Below are positions 11,385 through 24,364 of a stretch of 64,000 nt of DNA, piece by piece. The stretch comes from Liolophura sinensis (taxonomy: Eukaryota > Mollusca > Polyplacophora > Chitonida > Chitonidae), in NCBI RefSeq assembly GCF_032854445.1, contig NC_088305.1, forward strand, positions 14,371,717 through 14,435,716. Direction: 5' to 3'. Both the position numbers and the translations under genes were made by a program. Position 1 is the stretch's first letter. Every line of letters starts with the position of its first letter. Below the pieces are notes generated by a model that had not been told where the DNA came from, made no database searches, and worked only from the letters and a program-made list of their open reading frames with translations.

Positions 11385-11794
11385 TATAAAACCACATCCT
11401 TGCATGAAGGTCAATGACTGAAATACTGAATGACAGCATCGCCATCTGTGATGCTAAATACATGTACTTCTTATGTAAATCTCACTTCTGCGATGTGCAA
11501 GACCTTTTGCTATGCTGGCGGACACACCGCACACAAGAATATTTCACCTATACGACAGCGGTAACTCTTCGGAAGAGCGGTGGGAGCGTTGAATTCGTGT
11601 TTTGTCCAGGCAGTTGAAAAACCCAAAATAAACTGCCACAATTTGTTAAAAAGCCGGACGATAGTGGTGAAAGAAGATGTGAAATCAAAGACACTGTAGT
11701 CAGCAAGCGCACAGTTGACTAAAAATTGGGAAAATATCGGAGAGAGTTCAAGTCCCGACACTGTCTTGCTTACTCAGAATAGCTTCACTGTGTA

Positions 11795-11982
11795 TTTATT
11801 TATTTATTTGATTGGTGTTTTACGCCGTACTCAAGAATATTTCACTTATAAGACGGCGTCCAGGTCCGGGGGAAACCCACGACCATCCGCAGGTTGCTGC
11901 AGGACCTTCCCACTTACGGCCGAGAGGAAGCCAGCATCACTTGGACATGAAGTCACAGCGACCGCATTGGTGAAAGGCTCCT
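11795..11982 (-). mobile_element. tRNA-derived SINE with 13-bp target duplication (unit A)
   Basis: Minus orientation: TTTATTTATTTGATTGGTGT then TTTACGCCGTACTC and the tRNA-like head at the right end. Flanked by perfect GCTTCACTGTGTA repeats at 11782-11794 and 11983-11995. In B it is 37614-37829 with the same duplication. In C only the head (about 59435-59516) and the right repeat (59517-59529) remain. Confidence 0.88.
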
Positions 11983-13582
11983 GCTTCACTGTGTAAACAG
12001 ATACACAGATTGCATATCAAACAGTTGTCTTCACTGTCAGTGAGCTCCACAAAACCGAGACAGCAAGTGCTAGTAAAAATAAAACACTAAACAGGATTTC
12101 AATAAAAGGTGGGTGGCAAAAAACAGAGCAAAAATTAACATGGACTAGTTATGCTATCGCTATGGTTTAGTAGGTCATATTTGTCGTGACTCGACATACC
12201 CAATTCGAGGACAAGTATGTCAAGTGTTGTATGGTAGAGATCTCTTCTGCGTGTGAATCCGAAGTACAGTGTAAGCTAAATCAGGGAGAAGAAACTGATA
12301 ATTTGCATTCATCATTCACCATGTGCTGAAGGAAGGTTTGAGTTGCACAAACATGGACATATTATTTGACTCCTGAGCCGAAAGTAATATTATTGACCTG
12401 AAAACCTTAAAGCATGTCAACAACAAACAGGTCAAATTTAATTCTGAGACAGCAAAACTCCGAAAGACCTACTCTAGAAAGAGTACTTCTACGTGTAACT
12501 TTACATTAGGGAAACATAGCACAGATTCTGAATTCTTGGCAATCCATAGAATGTGGTGTAGTTCTGTTGGGTACAAAAATAAAACAAAACCAATGACAAA
12601 CAACAGCAGAAAAAGTGGGTGTTCTGAAAACAGAGTAGAGCACAGAGAATTGAAACTCATGAGAATTCTATCAATAAATTAAACCTGGTTCTCTTAAACG
12701 ACAGTCCCATAGCTTACTGATGGCCTGACTACCGAAAATAAGCCCGTTATGGACTTTAACATTTTTCTGAAAGTCTACACTGAGCAAATCCTATGGCAAC
12801 GCAATAAGCTGTAAACATTCTCAGTGATGAGATGTTCCACAATCGTTAAACGACGTACAAACAGCTGTCAAATGAACTGAATTAATACCTCATGAATCTC
12901 ATGATGTCACGCACGCTCGGGCTACACTAGGTGGGGATTATCGCAAACAAACGCGGGTAAAAGGCGTGACTTACGGTAGTTGGTAGACTGAATATACATC
13001 TTGCATGGTCAGGTTTGCCGGGTTAACGGTGTTATAAACTACCGTAAAATCGCGTGTTTTAGCCCCCTAGATTACAAAAGCCCCCATTTATGTCTCGCAT
13101 AAATCTGCGAAGTCACGAGACCAAAGTGCTGATTCGGTACATAACAGTTCCAGATTAGTTGATCAGTGAAATGGCTGTTTAACACGGGCTAAAGTTGACA
13201 GAAGACATAACGAAGAGAGAATTAAACGCGCCGTGTTTCACACGTTCGCCGGGTCAGGTTTGAGAAAACCGCTTCTGCGAGTTACAGACATAAGTAACGC
13301 AGTATCCACTCCACCATTGATCAGCTGGATTTTACATTCACACTCAAGGGGATCAGCTGTGTAAAAACACAATCAGCCCACTCGGTTGACCTCACAGGAA
13401 CGGCCAGGATGTCCGAAGACCTCTCTGAAAAAGTCTTGACATGTTAAGCGGTAGTTCACATCACAATTTAATATATCAAAGATGATTCCCGCACATCTGA
13501 ACAGGCGTGACCAGCCGACTGATTGTAGCGCTGAGAAGATGTAGACCTATATCTTTCACCGGGCCCACGCGATTGACCTCTA

Positions 13583-14235
13583 CAGTCTATTTCTTTTAGC
13601 CAGTCGCCTATATTCAGATGTCTGTAAAATCAGTCATACTCGTTACCAAAAGAAGTGGAAGTCTTGTTCTAATTTATAATGTTAAACTCAATCAGCCTTG
13701 TTTCGACACCAAGAAGTAATTGCCTCGGATGACGTTATAATTTCTCCTAAACCAGTGGTATGCTGGATAATGGGAGGAGTTCAACATCTTTGACGCAGGG
13801 CGACACCTGGTACCTTAACTGGTATAGACTTAACTGTGAACCCTGTTACTGACACTGCCATATTTGTAGTTGTTTATTCGCAGACACAGTAGTGTAATGT
13901 GTATCACTGCGTGGAGTTTGTTTTAACCGCTTCTTGATGCATTGTAATACAGATTACTCTCCACACCCATTGCCCAGCATTCCGCTTGTTTCCAGACAAT
14001 TATGACGTCACAGAGGTAATGAGTCTTTGGTGTTAAAAACATGCTTATGTAGTACAGCACCATGAATTAGAAAAAAAAAACAACTGCATTTTCCTTCCAA
14101 TGACACAGACGTACAACATATCAATGTGTAGAGCCTGTGTTATCACGTGTTACTAAGCAAAGGCAATTTTGGTAGCAAGTATTACTGATTTTACCCATAG
14201 CTGAATATAGGTCACTGGCTAAAAGAAATAGACTA
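13583..14235. mobile_element. Probable 653-bp MITE with about 70-bp inverted ends (unit A)
   Basis: The left end CAGTCTATTTCTTTTAGCCA continues to CCTATATTCAG, GTAAAATCAGT and ACTCGTTACCAAAA. The right end is its imperfect reverse complement, and TA flanks each side. No transposase inside. A related right-end fragment lies at about 20190-20255. Not assigned to a superfamily. Confidence 0.6.
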
Positions 14236-15179
14236 TAGGTTCGTCTGGTTTACCACAAGCTTGCCTAGAAAGCTGAGGCGCAATGAACTGAAACACTCAT
14301 GACATCCTGGCTGCTGATGAATTGTGGAGGGCTGAGGTCAATGTATCGAGTTCTTGACATCCTGGGGTTTCCTTCATAAAACGACGTGCGACATTGTTTT
14401 TATGGTACATTTCTCGTATGATATTGTGTACGTCCTTATTAATATACCATTGTCCTATATATGCGATATCTTACAAGTGCGACTTCTTTGTTGAAGTAGC
14501 CCCAGGTGGGTTGAGGTGGACTGACGGTCGATGTGTTGAGGTAAAAGACGCGCTGATTAAAAGCTCTGGCTGGAATTTCTTACATGACTGACTTAAGTTC
14601 CTACTTCTCTTCCCCTATTTAGAGACCATGTTTGCAGTTTAGACCGTTTCATCTATTTGAAACAAATTTTGCTGTGACTTTGAGAGGTCTGTTTACAGTG
14701 CAACGACAGTAATGTTAAGAATGCTTGAGTTCTTATTCTTAACGACATTATTCATAAAGTTAAATGAGAGTATTGAATAAGGCAACTAACGCCTGCAGTA
14801 ATGCTTGCTATTATGTACATGTCAATAGGCCTCTTTTAATCCATCTGAAACTAAATACAGAGCTTGCATCAAGGTAATTTCAAAGACGGAAAAACTGTCA
14901 AAATTGACGTTCAATGTGTTCTATATTTAATTAGTCTGTCAGTGTGTTTAAAATATCTCATCCGTATAATGATTTGTTTTTCACTTTGATTTATATTCCA
15001 CATCTATAGCTATAGTATTTACGTATCGTGTCATCAAATGTCGGCCATTGTCAAATCATGCTATTTGCAAATCGAACAGACTGAGTTGACATTGATATGC
15101 GTTATAACCTGAGATACAAAAAGCTATATTTTGTCGAACTTTCCCACGTGTGATTCAACGAACGTTACACTGTGCAAGT

Positions 15180-15560
15180 GGACACATGGGCGGCTTTCAT
15201 CGCTTACAGGATCGCTTCGTTGGCCTTATGGTTAGACCCGGGATGAAACCCGGATCAGGCCATACCAAAGACTTTAAAAGTGGTAATTGATGCTGTCTGT
15301 CTTGGCGCTTAGCACTGAGAGGTTAGAGCAAGGAAACAGGAGTGGTTGACCCGGTGTGAGTATAGTGTGACTGAGTGGGGCGTGTTGTCTGGTGTCTTTG
15401 GCGTGATACTTTAGTGAAGGCAGCATTTTGGCGGCATTGGCTCACATGATCCTGTCACAAGAAGACACAGTATATGTATACACACCAAATGACTAGTTAT
15501 ATGACTGAAATATTGTTAACTATGACGTTAAACTCCAAAAATACATGCATACATACACAC
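15180..15560 (+). mobile_element. Dispersed SINE-like repeat (ACTCAGCACTAAGATTGTAG family), spacer
   Basis: Second family member in each unit, diverged from the intron 4 copy. Contains GGTTGACCCGGTGTGAGTAT, GGCGGCATTGGCTCACATG and AGTATATGTATACACACC. Equivalents at about 40980-41350 and 62695-63065. Confidence 0.55.
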
Positions 15561-17435
15561 ATACATGCATACTCAATACATCGCATGTGACGCTCTGTGA
15601 AAAATGTGAAAAAATGGCTTTATTTGCATCACTTTCATGTGAACATATATTTAATACGACGCCAACACAGCATTCTGAGTAGTTTTAGACCAATGACTTT
15701 TTATACACTGCAATTAACATCACTACATATTTTTGTAGCTAATTCGGCGTATGCCATTGCGCTAAGTGGTGTCAAAGTTGTTATTTTTTAAGTATATATA
15801 TAAATAGTTTGTATAAGAACCTACCCAATGTCAACTGACGAAAAGCCGATTTCTATCTGTTACGTGTGACCATTTGTAAATGGTTTGGTATTTTATTAAT
15901 CTATTGATTTTTAATTGACATTGTATACTTAAGTAACTTGCAAACAGACAACGATTTTCCCAGAGTTCTCCGATATCGTCCTCAAAACAAAAACAACCAA
16001 AAAACTGACCTTCATTTTATATCAGTGAAACTTCTTAAGTATATGACTTTCTGTAACAATATATCTCTCGAAACAGACATTCAGATACCAGCCGTCAATC
16101 ACTAAGGACGTTCTAGATCAATAATCGCAAGGCCAATTCCCAAAACGACGTATAACACAAACCACCACAGAACTAGAAAAGTAATGAAGTAAGTAAATTA
16201 TGAAATACCTGTTCCCGAAATATCACGGAAATTGTGAAGTATGGAAAGTTATTATTTTCCAAATATCTATATAACCGTCGTGTAGATATAAACGTTATTT
16301 AGTATGGTGGAAAAGACACCTCAGATACTAGTGACAGATATCACCCATCCCCTTAATGTTGATCAGATCGCAGATGTTCCTGAGGAAGCTAAGATCGTTG
16401 TGTGAAACACAAGCCCATTCAAGTGTGACGGAAGGACTCAATTCTCTCGATCCTACTCGGAAATCTATGGGCTATACAGGTCTTTAATCACTTCATCAGA
16501 GAATGCATGAACTATATATATTAGAAATAAATTTAGATATAAGTCAGCCAGAAGCATTGATTCGCTAGAGGTCTTTTTTTTTAACTTGCTGCTATTTAAG
16601 TATTTACATGAACAGTTAGACGAAAATTGACATGAGGCCATATACATAGACAAGAGGCTATATTTCACCAGTTCTTTGTGACCATTCGCCGGCTATCACA
16701 CTGCTGTTGCTGTTCTGGTTTGTCACCGAGCTGTATTTTATAGTCTTTTGTATTTCCATACTGAAGTTAGACCTACAATATACAGTTTGTCTCTCCACTG
16801 ATTTAGTGGAAAAGAATTCACTTCTCAACCAACATTTATAAGTATCAATCAACTCGTAAAGCTTCCGCCACAAGCATGTATAGGCTTCACAACAGCGACC
16901 CAGTTATATCCCATATGTTATCCAGCAGTAACAGCTTAACATATAGCTTAAATCAGTTTGTTCTCCGAAGCTAAACTAAAACTTAGGTCAGAATCAAATC
17001 AGAATACGGGCAAAATTACTAAACTACTGAATAAATGAACAAAACAAATCTGAATGTTTATCTAGCTGTCATAATCTTGATGACAACTTAAATATGGAAA
17101 AAAACAGAAATATGATCGGTCGAGTTCACACACAACAGTCTAATTTAGACTTCCAGATTTGAGGTCAATGCCTTATACATAGCTAATAGACTGGAACAAC
17201 TATGATGATCGTGACCTACCGTAAAAACCATAAATGTTTAGCTGAATGTGACTCCGACATAATGTAAAAAACAGACATTTTATTCACATCAAAGTTCATA
17301 CACTTACTAAGATCTTAGTACACTGAGTTTCAGATAACTCACCCACGTGTTGCAATAAGCTGTTATAATACACGTTTCAGTATATTGACGTCATAGTTAA
17401 TAAGAAACATCTTTCAATGCCCGGCAGTTGGAATC

Positions 17436-17690
17436 TGTGGCCGAGGTGCTAAGCGTGTCAGCGCGGCGCAGTAACCCACAAATCTCTTACCAATGCCGTC
17501 GCTGTGATTTCAAGGCCACTTCTTTTTGCTTTTGTCTCCGGCACTATGTCGGAAGGCCTGTTAGCAACCTGCGGATGATCGTGGGTTTCCCCTGGGCTTT
17601 CTCCGGTTTCCTCCCACCATAATACTAGCTGCCAGTGTGCAAGCGAAATATTTTCGAGCTTGGCGTAAAAAAAGCATATCAAATAAAAAC
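17436..17690 (+). mobile_element. tRNA-derived SINE, + orientation
   Basis: CTGTGGCCGAGGTGCTAAGC head, TGCGGATGATCGTGGGTTTC, CTCCCACCATAATACTAGC, and a GGCGTAAAAA... tail. The head looks fairly complete. Confidence 0.75.
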
Positions 17691-18689
17691 AACACGCAGG
17701 CGTAAGGATGAAGTAAAACCTAATTACATCAACTTTCATTGACACATTCGCCATAATTTTGTGCATAGTTGTACTATTATCTAGTAAATAATGATTCAAC
17801 TGTTTGCTGTACAATCCTTAGCACAAAGACGATGGGCTGATTGACGGCCGATAGTTAACCTCGCCCACTGGATGAATATATCAAAAGGAAGGTCATCTTT
17901 ACTTGATCCGACATGGAAATACACCACTGTAGCTGGCACGGTCTGGTTGGAAGAACTACGACATAGTACTTGTCCCTCATTTATACCTATATTCCAACAT
18001 CGCGACAGAACACACAGCGATGCCGGTATTAAAGGGCTTCATGTAGTCAGTGAAATTAAGATATCATTTCCATGTTTCCGCCAAAGTGTAAAGAACCATA
18101 GGGAAGTCCGAATAACCCTAGTGCGCAAATATGCGAATAACAAAAATAAATATAAGCCTCATGTCCGACATTCATATACCATTCGTAGTCCGTAAAGGGC
18201 GTTCCAAGTCGATAATCGTAAAATCCATTTCCAAAACAACGTTAACACTAGCTCCCAAAGACAAAGGTATGTAAGAAATTATACAATTAGGAAATAAAGC
18301 CGGTAACACACAAGAGAGAAGCGGTCATCAGTTTTCAATGATGCCGGGCAGACAGTGGGTATTAACAGACAGCGGATTCACAATTTTTTTTTATGTGTGT
18401 GCAATGGACTTTGACGATAATGATAGAAGCATACCTCTAATGGCATGTATGCAAATTTTACGCACACTTCTACGATTAAACAGACGCAAGTTGAACTCAG
18501 GATATATTTCAACCCAATACTACTCTCGGCAATTCAAACTACATTATTTATATTTTAATTTTTGGGGATGTTAGCGATTTTCACGGTCTTGTTTGACAAC
18601 ATCCTGCCCTGTAACCTACACTGTCAAGTGCTGACTGTCGGACAAGATGTCAGCACCAACTGATGTGTTATAGCGCGCTTTCTGATTGA

Positions 18690-18836
18690 CTAAAGGTAAT
18701 TTGGGAGGTGTAACCGTCGATGGGTCAGTTTATGAGCTGTATCGGGCTGTCATCCCACAGTAATGGTACAAAATATAAGTGAAATGTTATAAGTACGGCG
18801 TATAGCACCAATCAATTAAATATATAAATAAATATT
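18690..18836 (+). mobile_element. 5'-truncated SINE fragment
   Basis: 3' half only: CATCCCACAGTAATGGTAC, TAAGTGAAATGTTATAAGTA, and an AATCAATTAAATATATAAAT tail. Tail to tail with the next element. Confidence 0.6.
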
Positions 18837-18837
18837 T

Positions 18838-19005
18838 ACGTATTTATTTATTTATTTCATTGGTATTTTAAGCTGTGCTCAAGAATATTTCACTTATACG
18901 ACAGCGGCTTGCATTATTGCGGAATGAAACCCGACAGAGCGTGGGGGAAACCCACGACCACCCGCAGGTTGCTGTTAAACGTTCCCGCGTACAACCTCCT
19001 CTAAA
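18838..19005 (-). mobile_element. SINE, minus orientation
   Basis: TATTTATTTATTTATTTCAT tail, CTCAAGAATATTTCACTTAT, GGGGGAAACCCACGACCACC and CGCAGGTTGCTG. The head is truncated. Confidence 0.7.
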
Positions 19006-19448
19006 TAAACAGGTTTCAGTAAACAAATATATGGGCTAATATCAAATTATGTAACATGGGTTGTTTACGTCGCACTTAGGAAGTTTTCGGACATAAGACT
19101 AGAAGGGGTCATTAGGTGTGTGTACATATGTTGTGTCCTCTTCAGTGCATTCCACCCCAAAGTGCTGTCATCACTAAAACATCTTACTGAAGACACCAGA
19201 CCTGGCACCCCACCCAGTCACATTATACTGACACCAGACCAACCAGTCCTGTTTCTTTACTCTAACGTTTCAAAGATGAGCGCCAAACAAGATAGAAACA
19301 AGTACCGTCTTTTTAAAGTCTTTCACATGACACGACTCAGGTTTGATGCCATGCGAGTCAAACCCAGTAGTTCATCCAAACAACAGATTGAACAATTCAT
19401 ATATCTGTCAAAACCAGTGTATTTATAGTAACTGATTAAATAGCAGTT

Positions 19449-19698
19449 GGGGTCTCCTTGGCTCAGTCGGTAGGCGCGCTAGTGACCCAGAAGCCTGTCA
19501 CCAGTGAGTTCTGTGAGTTCAAGTCCAACTTATGCTGGCTTCCTCTCCGGCCATACGTGGGAAGGTCTGTCAGCAACCTGCGGATGGTTGTGGGTTTCCT
19601 TCTTGCTTTGCCCGGTTTCCACCCACCATAATGCTGGCCGCCGTCGTATAAGTGAAATATTCTTGAGTGCGGCGTAAAACACCAATCAAAAAAATAAA
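19449..19698 (+). mobile_element. Full-length tRNA-derived SINE with target duplication
   Basis: GGGGTCTCCTTGGCTCAGTC head with A box (TGGCTCAGTCGGTAGGCGCG) and B box (GAGTTCAAGTCC), the family body, and a CGGCGTAAAACACCAATCAA tail. Flanked by TAAATAGCAGTT at 19437-19448 and 19699-19710. Best reference copy in the window, about 250 bp. Confidence 0.88.
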
Positions 19699-19710
19699 TA
19701 AATAGCAGTT

Positions 19711-19830
19711 TAACCTGCCGATGGTCGTGGGTTTTCCCCGGGCTCTGCCCTTCTTCCACCCACCATCAGACAAGTGAAGTATTCTTGAGTACGACGAAAA
19801 ACACTTATCAAAGAAATAAATCAATCAAAA
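19711..19830 (+). mobile_element. SINE fragment next to the full-length copy
   Basis: Begins inside the body at CCTGCCGATGGTCGTGGG and ends with an AAATAAATCAATC tail. The full-length SINE at 19449 lies directly upstream of this older fragment. Confidence 0.65.
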
Positions 19831-20612
19831 ATAACAGTTTATAAAGTATGTAACGTGTTAAATACCGATTTTGCTCGTATATATGTGTGGCACCGAACAA
19901 ACTGTCACATACAGGTTTAGGCGATGTTTGGCTCTTAACTTACTTAACAAGCACCTCAATTTTGAGGATTTTCCATCCAACACAAGCTTAATGAAATACA
20001 CCCCTCTAACAGAAAGCAATGGACGATATTTACCATTCAGCGTATACAAAGGCTCTACTGGCCATTTGGGATTTTCAAAAATCCCGACACAATATGAGAA
20101 ATGGGCCATAATGACAAATAAAAGGGCGTCAAACTTTAGAATGTTATTTTCGGGACACACATTAATTCTTTTTGTTTTGAGTCACTGACCAATGGCAATT
20201 TTAGTAACGAGTACGACGAATTTTACACACAGCGGAAAATAAGCGACTGGCTCAAACGAATATACTATAAATTAACTCCCTTGGAGAAATAACGTTTAGA
20301 ATGTCTGAGAAACCCAAGGCGTTGGGCCACGACAATGTCACTTGGTTCCGTGGAAGTAAGTAATTGCAGACACAGTGTTTATTGTAATCTAAATGTACTT
20401 CTCCTTTCATTGGGAAGGGAAGAGAACTGCTGTTCCAGTCTTGCAACGTTTTGGTATTTTGACAGAGACAAGTTTTAACCGATTTACATGGTTTTGTCTA
20501 TTTAACCCTTTTCCTACACCAAAAAGTCTTTTCTAAACCATCGATCTTTAACATGGGTTTGCTATGATTGACCAAGACATTTGTGTAGTGCTTGTTTGTC
20601 GCTATCATATTT

Positions 20613-20860
20613 TTTATTTATTTATTTATTTATTTATTTGATTGGCGTTTTACGGCGTACTCAAGAATATTTCACTCATGCGACCGTGGCCAGCCTTATG
20701 GTCAAAACCCTGTTAAAACCCTCGACCATCCGCAGGTTGATATCAGAACTTCCCACGTATGGCCGGAGAGGTAGTCAACATGAACTGAACTTGATCTAAG
20801 AGCGACCGCGTTGGTGAGAAGCTCTTGGGCCTTTGCGGCGTGCTGGCGTGTCATCTTTTT
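20613..20860 (-). mobile_element. SINE, minus orientation
   Basis: (TTTA)n tail, TTGATTGGCGTTTTACGGCG, CTCAAGAATATTTCACTCAT, CGACCATCCGCAGGTTG, and a tRNA-like head ending in the GCGACCGCGTTGGTGAG region. Confidence 0.75.
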
Positions 20861-22980
20861 TAACAACTGGCTTTAAGCAGACGAAAGTTTGGTGGGGTGC
20901 AGATCAACACAGACATAATCTTTCTGCAGGTCATGCATATTCGAAGTGATTTCTCTCTGGCGTTAGGTATAGTGAATATATGAGGCCATTAGCAAATACT
21001 GGAACAAAAGGTTTCTTCAACTTAAAGATACATTACAGTAGGTCGTGTTCAGTGAACATAGTACATTTCTGATAACGATCTTACGAAAACAAAGCACTCG
21101 ATCCTTGTTGACAGCTACAAGCCGCCAAGGGGGCATCTTATCAGATTTAACGTTTTTCAGGAAAGACAAATTAATAATTAAATAGTGAAGATAAGTTATT
21201 TTTACTAGTTAAAACTCTTTACTTGATGGGTATAGAGTAAAATCCCATAAAACGTGTACGCTAAATTATTCACCCATTACAACATTGACGTAGTAGTAAA
21301 ATCACTTGACCCGCAAGAAAGCGGCCTAGATTTTAAAAAAATAGGACTGACTGTCCGATAGCAAACATAAGTACATCTGCGTGTATAATTTGACAAGATG
21401 GAGTTGAATTCCCGACACTTCTCAGCACTGGGGCTATTCTTTTCCAAGGGGAGACCATCGTGATATTACTGAAATTAAGAAGAGTGTTGTAATGAAACCA
21501 AAGGAAAATACTGTGTCCTATAGTATGTGATACATCTGCCGATGTAATTAAGTGTAAAACAATGTGATATAATTTAACAACATACAGCATAGAGAGTAAA
21601 CCCAGAGCATCGACGACAGTGTGGTGGCTGGCAAAAGGTCAAAGGTAACAGGTAAAATGCGTCTCTATTGTCAATTTACCTCAGTTAAGGTTTTATTCTA
21701 ACTAGTTATGTAAACACACGGCTTTCGACTGCAGATACAACTGTCGGTGAACAATTAAACAGACACCTGCATAGCGTACTGGCTGCAAATATATCTAGCC
21801 AGATCAAAAAGAGAGCATATTTGAGATCATGTTGTTTTATACATGTCCCCAAAACATCATGATTGGCTAATTTTATTGTCATTCAAAAATTGCCGATTCT
21901 GAGTGTATTGGTTTGTTTCTCAGTGTTGGTTTTGGTCTTGTTTTTCCTTAAGGTCACAATAAATCGTAAAACGCATTATAATATCTGCACACCCTCACTG
22001 TTTGCGACCACTTGTGCAAAGCAGAAAGTCAATCCAAAAACGACCTGCGCTTATAGTTTTTTTTTTGTTTTATTTGATATTACATTGTACATTGCCTGCT
22101 AACTAATAGTTTATAAGATACTTAGTGATCAGGGTATACACAATGTTTTGCTGCCGACAATATTGACATGGACACAAAACTACTGCATTATCTCTGTCTT
22201 CTTTAACCAATGAAAGTCGTTCATAGTTGTCTTTAAACATTGTTCACAATGCAACTAGATAGGTTAGAGAAGTGCACTTTCTGGGAAAATCAAACTATGG
22301 AGTAAGCAGACATATATTTGGCTTTATCTTTATATAAATGTATACTGACAATTAAAACTTGGCATCCGTCACGTCGCCCAGCATGAAGGATTTCTCAGGA
22401 TGTTACTAGCTCACGACCCACTATGCCAAGGGGGAGCTCGGTTTAAAAAATAAACTGTTGGGAACGAAATCGAAACATTACAATATGATGTGAGTATTTG
22501 TAAAGAAAAGAAGAACAATCAGGATGAAAGAGCTTTGAATTTCAACTTTTTTATTTCATTTGCCGACTGCGATAATATTCATAATCTTAATTATAGCCTT
22601 TAAGTCCACCGGTGTCACTGAACTTTTAATCCGACCGAAACCACAGACGGCGTATCACGCAGTCATTTGGAGATAGGTTTCTGGAAAGAATTTATTATAA
22701 ATGGAACGTGCCCTTACAGGAAGAGCTTGACTCGGCATTGTCTCAGCTGTTTTTCAGGGTCTAAAATATGTATAATAAGTGATGTTTTCCAGTGAAAACT
22801 GTAGCCAATTACAAGGACAGGTCATGGTATACGAATGTCGGACTTCACGTTTAGGTTTCCATAAATCATTTACGTGTACTCGTGTTGGACCACGTGAAAT
22901 GTGAAATTTTAAAAGTCTGCGTTCTTTACAGTATTTGGACGATACGTTTACTTACATTATTATCACGTTTACTCGCATAA

Positions 22981-23000
22981 TTATCAGTTAACACTGATAA
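22981..23000. other. 20-bp perfect-arm hairpin upstream of copy 2
   Basis: TTATCAGT and ACTGATAA arms around TAAC, about 560 bp before the copy 2 ATG. Identical at 43801-43820 upstream of copy 3. Function unknown; may simply be conserved by recent duplication. Confidence 0.4.
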
Positions 23001-23558
23001 TGCATTCCTATAGTATTATCGAGAGAGACGAACTCGCTGTATGAGATATTGCGAACTGTTTTCTAATATAATATAAAAGACCAGAGCATAAAGAATAAAA
23101 CCAGAGCAGCGACTAGTGTGTGATGAATGGCAAGTAGTGGCATGTCACCGCTGATATACGACGTCTTGTCAGTTTACCTCTGGGTTTAATTCTAACGGTT
23201 CATATAAATGGTTAAATAGTAACAACTAACACGAATACTTGAGCGGAATTAGACAAAAAGAAAAAAATACAGTGATGACTGCGGAATATAAGACATCACT
23301 GACCCAGAATTACTCAGAATGCTGTATTGTAAACACATTATACACAAACACATTAAAACAGTGGCATGCCGTCTATATCAGTCCTCTTTTGTGTTATCAT
23401 AAATTGTTTAATGACTCAGCATGCGTCATATTGAAATCCTGCGCACACCGTGTGTACATGCATATGTTGGTCCGATAAGCCACATTAAGCTATACTAAAG
23501 AAAATTGAAGCTGGTTCTTGGACATTTTCTTATACTGTGACATTGGATGAGCAGGACA

Positions 23559-23682
23559 ATGAGCTCGTCGGGCAAAAATTTCACCCCTTTCAAGAAGGAT
23601 GGATCTGAAGAGTATTCGACCCAAGTTATGATTCATTACAAACTGGTTGAATCCGTATCGCCCATTGTATTGAACCTACTGG
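23559..23682 (+). pseudogene. Copy 2 exon 1
   Basis: ATG at 23559 is shared with copy 3. Open to the donor GG|GTAAGT with phase 1. Contains EEYSTQ followed by VMIHYKLVESVSPIV, equivalent to the plant SYAxNSxxQ segment whose glutamine contacts the carboxylate substrate. Confidence 0.82.
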
Positions 23683-24364
23683 GTAAGTCAATGACATTAG
23701 GTACCTTGAGAATTTAAAAAGCTATTTAAGTGTCAAGATCTGTATGTTTTAAAAGCAGGGTTAAATAATAAGGATCAGACAGACTCAATTGTTTTAATAA
23801 TTATTAAAGAGTTGCATTGCCTTAAAATCGATGTTTTTGTTTCGGGGAGTAATACGGCTACAAACGTTTTCTTGGGCCGATTTCACAAAAGTATTTCTGA
23901 CTTAAATCAAAATTTAAGGCGTTTTCACTATTTTTTGTTTTTTACAGGCAACATCGATCAGGTGGTCAAAATTTTAATTTACAGGGTTCAGAAATAAGCT
24001 CTAACATCATATTTTAAGTTTCTGACTTCAGTCAAAAACTGGTTTTGTGGATTCGGCCCTGTAGTTTCCAGTACTGTGCCCGGAACCCTGGGCGTCACCC
24101 AGCGCTGACGTATAGCCACATATGAATCCGTATTTTCAAGGATGCATGGCGTCATTTCAGCATAACTGCCTTAAAATGCCAAAAATTTTATTCTCATTTT
24201 TTTTTTCACTCGTTAGGGTTATTTGACATCAATCCTGTCGTGAATCTGGTGTTAACTCTATTTCAGGGGATATGATTTACATCATTTTTATATTTCCACC
24301 ATGTTTCTCGTGTGACTGAAATAGCACTTAAAATGTAAATAACTATTTAGTTATTTGTCCTTTT

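Larger units (their letters stand above)
16102..21396 (+). other. 5.3-kb spacer segment present in A and C, absent from B
   Basis: In unit B the sequence runs from ATACCAGCC directly to GATGGAGTTAAATTCCC (junction near 42202), matching unit A 16100 joined to 21397. Unit C contains the start of the segment up to the window end. It is rich in SINEs and has no supported gene. Confidence 0.85.
9879..23558 (+). other. Spacer between copy 1 and copy 2 (13.7 kb)
   Basis: No gene I can support on either strand. It holds SINEs near 10205, 11186, 11795, 17436, 18690, 18838, 19449, 19711 and 20613, a dispersed repeat at 15180-15560, a probable MITE at 13583-14235, a short tandem repeat at 10683-10760, and an ATACATGCATAC-type run near 15540-15575. 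Open frames of 60-107 codons (for example 17872-18195 and 19120-19428) have no recognisable domain. The last 2 kb before exon 1 must contain the copy 2 promoter; I see no convincing TATA box near 23500. Confidence 0.6.

Noticed and set aside
17872-18195. 107-codon open frame in the spacer
   Set aside because: No domain, no splice or promoter context, absent from unit B with the 5.3 kb segment, and a length expected by chance in 64 kb.
19120-19428. 102-codon open frame in the spacer
   Set aside because: Composition and context give no support, and it is next to SINE insertions.
19447-19525. Possible tRNA gene because of A- and B-box-like sequences
   Set aside because: It continues into the shared SINE body and tail and is flanked by a target duplication. 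No foldable cloverleaf with a paired acceptor stem was evident.
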